Positions 57,495-64,000 of a stretch of 64,000 nt of DNA are shown in pieces. The stretch covers positions 3,348,001-3,412,000 of the forward strand of contig NZ_CP107548.1 of NCBI RefSeq assembly GCF_025836975.1. The letters run 5' to 3'. Below the pieces are notes generated by a model. The model did not search any database. It worked only from the letters and a program-made list of their open reading frames with translations, and was not told where the DNA came from. The position numbers and the translations under genes were made by a program. Position 1 is the first letter of the stretch. Each line of letters begins with the position of its first letter. The stretch is from Pollutimonas sp. M17. GTDB taxonomy: Bacteria; Pseudomonadota; Gammaproteobacteria; Burkholderiales; Burkholderiaceae_B.

Positions 57495-57761
57495 TTAATT
57501 GGCGCGCTTGCCCAAAACACAGTGGGCAAGCTCGACCGCGTTTCTGACCTGCATTTTCTGGAAGATGCGTGCCCGGTGTGCTTCGACAGTGCGTTGCGAC
57601 ACGCCCAGTTCCGCGGCGATGATCTTGTTTGGCTTGCCGCGTGCGACGTAATCCATGACGTCGCGCTCGCGGGGAGTCAGAACCGAAAAGGGCGATTCGC
57701 CGGCGTCGTGTACATTCCCCACCTTGCTCTCCTTGTTGTTATCGGTGACGCATTCTGTCAT
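57495..57761 (-). CDS. Small LuxR-type helix-turn-helix protein
   Basis: Only 88 residues: an unstructured 25-residue start, then a GerE/LuxR domain with LTPRERDVMDYVARGKPNKIIAAELGVSQRTVEAHRARIFQKM in recognisable parts. No receiver or autoinducer domain is present, so regulation must come from expression or a partner protein. The helix resembles the FixJ/NarL output domain. It is 22 bp downstream of panC on the same strand and may be cotranscribed. Confidence 0.88.
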   Translation of the reverse strand: MTECVTDNNKESKVGNVHDAGESPFSVLTPRERDVMDYVARGKPNKIIAAELGVSQRTVEAHRARIFQKMQVRNAVELAHCVLGKRAN

Positions 57762-57783
57762 GGGGAAATGGACACGTCTGCTG

Positions 57784-59552
<1,769 letters not shown>

Positions 59553-59561
59553 GCGGGGCCG

Positions 59562-59750
59562 CTAGTCGGCTTGATAGACGTACGGCTTTTGCGGCACCCG
59601 GCTGGCGCGGAAGCCCTCCTGGAATTCAGGATCGATATTTTTGTCCCACAGGCGCGCACGGCCTTCGCGCTGCCGCATTTCGGTGTCGGGGTGTTCCGTT
59701 TTGTATTTTTTAAGGAACTGGGTAATTTCGGACTCGTAATTCTTTGCCAT
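59562..59750 (-). CDS. DUF3460 family small protein
   Basis: A 62-residue protein typical in size and sequence of DUF3460 (YESEITQFLKKYKTEHPDTE, RARLWDKNIDPE, PQKPYVYQAD). It is charged, soluble, without signal or cysteine. Its function is unknown; it is nearly always next to scpA/panC in Burkholderiales. Confidence 0.9.
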   Translation of the reverse strand: MAKNYESEITQFLKKYKTEHPDTEMRQREGRARLWDKNIDPEFQEGFRASRVPQKPYVYQAD

Positions 59751-59822
59751 AATGCTTGCTTGCCAGATGGTTAACCTTGGAAATCCGAGTGTACTTCACT
59801 CGGCCGCAATTTAAACTGCCCG

Positions 59823-61283
59823 ATGCCCCCAGAAACGCCAGCCTCATCCCCCAGCGCCCCCGGCGGCCAGGCACTGTCGGCGCGCGAACGCCGCGCCGTC
59901 CGCATGATACCGTTCATCGTCGGCTGCGCCCTGTTCATGCAGATGCTGGATGCGACCGTGGTGGCCACCGCCCTGCCCGTCATGGCGCAGTCGCTGGGCT
60001 CCAGCGTGGTGCGCATGAATGTGGCCATTACCAGCTATCTGCTGGCCGTCGCCGTATTCGTGCCGATCAGCGGATGGGCCGCCGACCGCTTCGGGGCCAG
60101 GCGCGTCTTCCTGGCCGCCATTTTACTCTTTACGCTCAGTTCCATCGCCTGCGCGGCATCGCAGAACATAGGCCAGCTGGTCGTCTCGCGGGTGATCCAG
60201 GGCCTGGCGGGCGCCATGATGGTGCCCGTGGGTCGGATCATACTGCTGCGCAAGGTGCCGAAAACGGAGCTGCTCAAGGCCATGGCCTTTTTGTCGCTGC
60301 CCGCCTTGCTGGGTCCGGTCATCGGCCCTCCGCTGGGCGGCTTCCTGGTGACCTATGCCTCGTGGCACTGGATTTTCCTGATCAACATACCCGTCGGGAT
60401 CGTGGGCATCGCCCTGATCCTGTATTACATACGCGACGACTACCCCGCCCAGCCGCGCCGCCTGGACTGGATAGGCTTCCTGCTGAGCGGCGTGTCCCTG
60501 GCCACCCTGGTATCGGGTTTCGAGGCCATCGGCCACCGTTCGCTGCCGCTGACGCAACTGCTCGCCCTGGTCGGCGTGGGACTGGCCTGCGGGCTGCTGT
60601 ATATCTGGCATGCCAGGCATACCGAGCATCCCATCATCGACCTGTCGCTGCTGCGGACCCCGACCTTCGCCATCTCGACCCTGGGCGGCAACCTGTGCCG
60701 CTTCGCCGTCGGCGCCACGCCCTTCCTGCTGGCGATCCTGCTGCAGGTGGGTTTCGGACTGTCGCCGTTTTCGGCCGGAATGATCACCTTTACCAGCGCC
60801 GTGGGCGCCATGGCCATGAAGCTGGTGGCCACGCCCATCATCCAGCGTTTCGGCTTCAAACGCGTCCTGACGGCCAACGCCCTGATCACAGGCCTGTTCG
60901 TTGCGCTGTGCGGACTCTTCAGGGCGGACACCCCCATCTGGATCATGGCGCTGATACTCATCGTCGGCGGCTTCTTCCGCTCGCTGCAATTTACCGCCGT
61001 CAACACCCTTACCTATGCGGACCTGGGCCCCGAGGAAATGAGCCGGGCCAGCAGTTTCGCCGCCATGGCCCAGCAGCTGGGCATCAGCCTGGGCGTGGCC
61101 TGCGCGGCGGTCGCCCTGAACCTGAGCATGGCCTGGCGCGGCGGGGTGGAGCTGACGCTGGTGGACATTATCTGGGGATTCGTGGTGATCGGGCTCGTGA
61201 CCGCGGCATCGGCCCTGTCGTTTGCCCGCCTGGACCCGCGCGCCGGCGACCATCTGCACACCAACAAGCAGGCCCCGAAATAA
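59823..61283 (+). CDS. MFS drug exporter, DHA2 (14-helix, MdtD/EmrB-like)
   Basis: A 486-residue transporter with about 14 helices. Motif D1-type sequence LFMQMLDATVVATALPVMA in TM1, GWAADRFGARRVFLAA (motif A) and SRVIQGLAGAMMVPVGRIIL (motif B/C region) are visible. SLPALLGPVIGPPLGGFLV corresponds to motif C of antiporters. It should export drugs or metabolites against protons. It is convergent with the XRE/MmyB regulator with 6 bp between stops. Confidence 0.9.
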   Translation: MPPETPASSPSAPGGQALSARERRAVRMIPFIVGCALFMQMLDATVVATALPVMAQSLGSSVVRMNVAITSYLLAVAVFVPISGWAADRFGARRVFLAAILLFTLSSIACAASQNIGQLVVSRVIQGLAGAMMVPVGRIILLRKVPKTELLKAMAFLSLPALLGPVIGPPLGGFLVTYASWHWIFLINIPVGIVGIALILYYIRDDYPAQPRRLDWIGFLLSGVSLATLVSGFEAIGHRSLPLTQLLALVGVGLACGLLYIWHARHTEHPIIDLSLLRTPTFAISTLGGNLCRFAVGATPFLLAILLQVGFGLSPFSAGMITFTSAVGAMAMKLVATPIIQRFGFKRVLTANALITGLFVALCGLFRADTPIWIMALILIVGGFFRSLQFTAVNTLTYADLGPEEMSRASSFAAMAQQLGISLGVACAAVALNLSMAWRGGVELTLVDIIWGFVVIGLVTAASALSFARLDPRAGDHLHTNKQAPK

Positions 61284-61289
61284 GCGAAG

Positions 61290-62147
61290 TCAGCCCGCGT
61301 CCTGCCGCGCCGTGGAATCCGCCCCGTTGCCCAGCAGCATGACGAGCTTGCAGTCGGGGCGGGTGGCCAGGCGGAAGGTGATCTGCTGATAATGGAGTAT
61401 GCCGTCGTGCGGATGGTTGAATTCACGCAGGCCGCCCTCGCGGTCGACCACGGTATGGCGGGTCCACCAGTGGGCGAACACGGCGCTGGACTGCAATAGA
61501 TCGCCCAGCACCGTGCGCACGTCGGCCTCGTCCGCATGCGCGCCGGCGTCGGCGCGAAACTCCGCCACGACGCGGCTGGCGCGCTGCTCCCAGTCCACGA
61601 CCAACTCGCGGGCCGCCGGATCCAGGAAGATGTAGCGCAGCAGGTTGGGCGACTCGTCGCGGTCGGGCCAGCCGTCGAACAGGCGCAGCAAGGGGGCATT
61701 GCGTGCCAGCACATTCCAGCAGCGGTCCAGGATGTAGGCGGGCGCCGTGATGCTGTGCACGCAGTCCGCCAGCCGGGCCGGCAATGGCGTGATCAGGTCG
61801 CGCCCATGATCGGGATCGGCGCATTCGGCCAGCTCGAACAGGTAATGGCGTTCGGCGCGCGCCAGGCTCAGCACCGACGCCAGCCTGGCCAGGACGCCGG
61901 CCGATACCGAGACGTCGCGCCCCTGCTCTATCCATGTATACCAGGTCACGCTGATGCCGCACAGTTGGGCCAGTTCTTCGCGGCGCAGGCCCGGCGTGCG
62001 CCGCCGCGCGCCGGCGGGCAGGCCCATGGCCTCGGGCTGCACCCGGGCGCGCGCACGCCGCAGGAAATCGCCCAGCGCCTTGCGCCGGGCCGACCCGGCC
62101 TGTTCGGCGGAGGCCGCCATGCCAGGCTTGCTGTCTTGCATGACCAT
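61290..62147 (-). CDS. XRE-family regulator with MmyB-like ligand-binding domain
   Basis: A 285-residue regulator. The helix-turn-helix (about 25-95) reads LGDFLRRARARVQPEAMGLP, RRTPGLRREELAQLCGISVTWYTWIEQGRDVSVS, the standard opening of this class (RTPGLRREEVA). The C-terminal MmyB domain has PAYILDRCWNVLARNAPLLRLF and a fatty-acid- or ligand-pocket-like DGILHYQQITFRLATRPDCKLVMLLG. Relatives commonly control a neighbouring oxidoreductase or transporter; the convergent MFS exporter is a possible target. It starts 13 bp after metH on the same strand. Confidence 0.9.
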   Translation of the reverse strand: MVMQDSKPGMAASAEQAGSARRKALGDFLRRARARVQPEAMGLPAGARRRTPGLRREELAQLCGISVTWYTWIEQGRDVSVSAGVLARLASVLSLARAERHYLFELAECADPDHGRDLITPLPARLADCVHSITAPAYILDRCWNVLARNAPLLRLFDGWPDRDESPNLLRYIFLDPAARELVVDWEQRASRVVAEFRADAGAHADEADVRTVLGDLLQSSAVFAHWWTRHTVVDREGGLREFNHPHDGILHYQQITFRLATRPDCKLVMLLGNGADSTARQDAG

Positions 62148-62160
62148 GGCCTCGCCGTGC

Positions 62161-64000
62161 CTATCTTAAGGTGCTGGCCAGGCTGCGGCGCACGTCTTCT
62201 TCGTCGCGGCCGCTGCGCCGCACGTAGTCCTTGACCTGGTCGTCGCCGATATTGCCCACGTTGAAATACTGGGACATGGGATGGCTGAAGTAAAAACCCG
62301 ACACGCTGGATGCCGGATACATGGCATAGCCTTCGGTCAGCTGCATGCCGATCTCTTCGGCCTCCAGCACCTCGAACATCTCCTTCTTGACCACATGCTC
62401 GGGACAGGCCGGGTAGCCTGGCGCGGGGCGTATGCCCTGGTACTTCTCGGCAATGATGTCCTCGTTGCTGAGCGACTCGTCGGGAACATAGCCCCACAAG
62501 TCGCGGCGCACGCGCGCATGCAGGCATTCGGCAAAGCCCTCGGCCAGGCGGTCGGCGATGGACTTGAGCATGATGCTGGAATAATCGTCGTTGTCGTCCA
62601 GGAAAGCCTTGTCGTGCTTCTCGATGCCCAGGCCGCCGGTCACCGCGAACATGCCGATGTAGTCGGCGATGCCCGTCTCTTTCGGCGCAATGTAGTCGGC
62701 CAGGCATTTGTTGTCGACGCCTTCGCGCTTGACCGTCTGCTGGCGCACATTGCGCCAAGTGAACAGGACTTCGGATCGCGACTCGTCGCGGTAGATCTCG
62801 ATGTCGTCATCGTTGACGGTATTGGCCGGGTAAAAAGCCACCACACCGCTGGCCGTCAGCCAACGGCCTTCGATGATTTTCTTCAGCATGGCCTGGCCTT
62901 CGGCGTAGACCTTGCGCGCCTGCTCGCCCACGACTTTGTCGTCCAGGATGGCGGGATACTGGCCGAACAGGCTCCAGGTCTGGAAGAAGGGCGTCCAGTC
63001 CAGAAAGTGGGCGACCTCGGACAGGTCGTAGTTCTTGAATGTGCGCCGCCCAATGAACTTGGGACGCGGCGGCGTGTAGCTGGACCAGTCGATCTTGGGA
63101 CGGTCGGCGCGCGCCTGTTCCAGGCTGACCAGCGGCGTCGCCTTGCGATTGGCATGGCGGGTGCGCACCAGCTCGTATTCTTCGGCGACCTCGGCCAGGT
63201 AGGTATCGACCTGGTCCGACATCAGGTTGGTGGCCACGCCCACTGAACGGCTGGCGTCGGGAACGTAGATAACCGGGCCTTCGTAATTGGGCGCGATCTT
63301 CACGGCCGTATGCACGCGGCTGGTGGTTGCCCCGCCCACCAGCAGCGGTAGCTTGCGGCTGCGGAAATAATCGTCGCGCTGCATCTCCGATGCCACGTAG
63401 GCCATTTCCTCCAGGCTGGGCGTGATCAGCCCGGACAAACCAACGATGTCGCAGTTCTCTTCCTTGGCCTTGGCCAGGATCTCGGAACAGGGAACCATGA
63501 CGCCCATGTTCACGACTTCGAAGTTATTGCACTGCAGGACGACGGTAACGATGTTCTTGCCGATATCGTGCACATCGCCCTTGACGGTGGCGATGACGAT
63601 CTTGCCCTTGGAGCGCACGTCGCCGCCGGCGGCCTCGATCTGCCGCTTTTCCTCTTCGATGAAGGGGATGAGGTGAGCCACGGCCTGCTTCATGACCCGC
63701 GCGGATTTGACCACTTGCGGCAGGAACATCTTGCCGGCGCCGAACAGGTCGCCCACGACGTTCATGCCGTCCATCAATGGACCTTCGATGACCTGTATGG
63801 GCCGTCCGCCCGCGGCGGCGATCTTTGCGCGGACCTCTTCGGTGTCCTCGACGATGAAGGTGGTAATGCCGTGCACCAGCGCATGCGACAGACGCGCCTC
63901 GACGGGCTGCTCGCGCCAGGTCAGGTCTTCTTCCTTCTTTGCCCCCGAGCCTTTTATGGTTTCGGCCAGCTCCACCAGTCGCTCGGTGGACGTCCGCTCG
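62161..64000 (-). CDS. metH: Cobalamin-dependent methionine synthase, C-terminal part (cut by window edge)
   Basis: 613 codons are visible, and the frame stays open to the window end. The cap and B12 domains carry [32 protein letters not shown], the cobalt-ligand motif [14 protein letters not shown] (DxHxxG), and [14 protein letters not shown] with [15 protein letters not shown]. The reactivation (AdoMet) domain follows, with [16 protein letters not shown] and [16 protein letters not shown]. The enzyme transfers a methyl group from methyltetrahydrofolate to homocysteine. The homocysteine and folate modules, and any cobalamin riboswitch, lie beyond the edge. Confidence 0.97.
   Translation of the reverse strand, partial: ERTSTERLVELAETIKGSGAKKEEDLTWREQPVEARLSHALVHGITTFIVEDTEEVRAKIAAAGGRPIQVIEGPLMDGMNVVGDLFGAGKMFLPQVVKSARVMKQAVAHLIPFIEEEKRQIEAAGGDVRSKGKIVIATVKGDVHDIGKNIVTVVLQCNNFEVVNMGVMVPCSEILAKAKEENCDIVGLSGLITPSLEEMAYVASEMQRDDYFRSRKLPLLVGGATTSRVHTAVKIAPNYEGPVIYVPDASRSVGVATNLMSDQVDTYLAEVAEEYELVRTRHANRKATPLVSLEQARADRPKIDWSSYTPPRPKFIGRRTFKNYDLSEVAHFLDWTPFFQTWSLFGQYPAILDDKVVGEQARKVYAEGQAMLKKIIEGRWLTASGVVAFYPANTVNDDDIEIYRDESRSEVLFTWRNVRQQTVKREGVDNKCLADYIAPKETGIADYIGMFAVTGGLGIEKHDKAFLDDNDDYSSIMLKSIADRLAEGFAECLHARVRRDLWGYVPDESLSNEDIIAEKYQGIRPAPGYPACPEHVVKKEMFEVLEAEEIGMQLTEGYAMYPASSVSGFYFSHPMSQYFNVGNIGDDQVKDYVRRSGRDEEDVRRSLASTLR

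Overview
The window looks like a chromosomal segment of a betaproteobacterium close to the Alcaligenaceae (Bordetella, Achromobacter, Pusillimonas and relatives). The signs are high-GC coding DNA, Bug/TctC-type solute-binding proteins, a Bps-like pgaABCD operon, the DUF3460-scpA-panC block, and the zapD-coaE-prepilin peptidase block. A repeat of a kind I associate with this group also sits inside an efflux gene. This placement rests on gene content and order, not on a database search.

Layout. 0-0.4 kb: tail of an IclR-type regulator and a decayed IS110 transposase. 0.4-10.7 kb: an ECF41 sigma factor with its carboxymuconolactone decarboxylase partner; a DsbA-like isomerase; a LysR regulator divergent from a CitE-like lyase / TctC binding protein / class III CoA-transferase cluster; an Rrf2 regulator with a thioredoxin-reductase-like flavoprotein; two oxidoreductases. 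10.7-18.2 kb: a pgaABCD exopolysaccharide operon read leftwards and ending in a diguanylate cyclase, with ATGA overlaps at the last three junctions. 18.6-21.3 kb: a response regulator with AraC output, a flagellin with no flagellar neighbours, and a perfect 48-bp palindrome. 21.4-30.9 kb: a second TctC gene coupled to an oxaloacetate-decarboxylase-type enzyme and a TauD-like dioxygenase, then a GntR regulator, a class V aminotransferase, a polar amino-acid ABC transporter and a LysR regulator.

31-41.9 kb is the most unusual part. On the minus strand it holds a degenerate GGDEF-EAL protein, a MreB paralogue without mreC/mreD, a membrane protein that reads as a SLATT-domain effector only 13 bp upstream of mreB, and a 1368-residue autotransporter. 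Divergent from these is an OmpR-type regulator with a pseudo-receiver, followed by an XRE repressor. Sites with the form ACACA-N2-TGTGT recur in the gene-poor DNA here, two of them inside long inverted repeats. The segment ends at a tRNA-Pro(CGG) gene. I read it as an accessory island; the MreB-SLATT pair is my best candidate for an undescribed system.

42-64 kb is mostly housekeeping: ispB, a DUF815 ATPase, a Nudix-thiamine synthase fusion, zapD, coaE, prepilin peptidase, an NlpE-like lipoprotein, a small LuxR-type regulator, panC, scpA, DUF3460 and the 3' part of metH. It is interrupted by a four-gene RND efflux operon (mdtABC-like plus outer-membrane factor) whose last pump gene carries two in-frame copies of a 78-bp repeat. 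An MFS exporter and an XRE/MmyB-type regulator complete the window.
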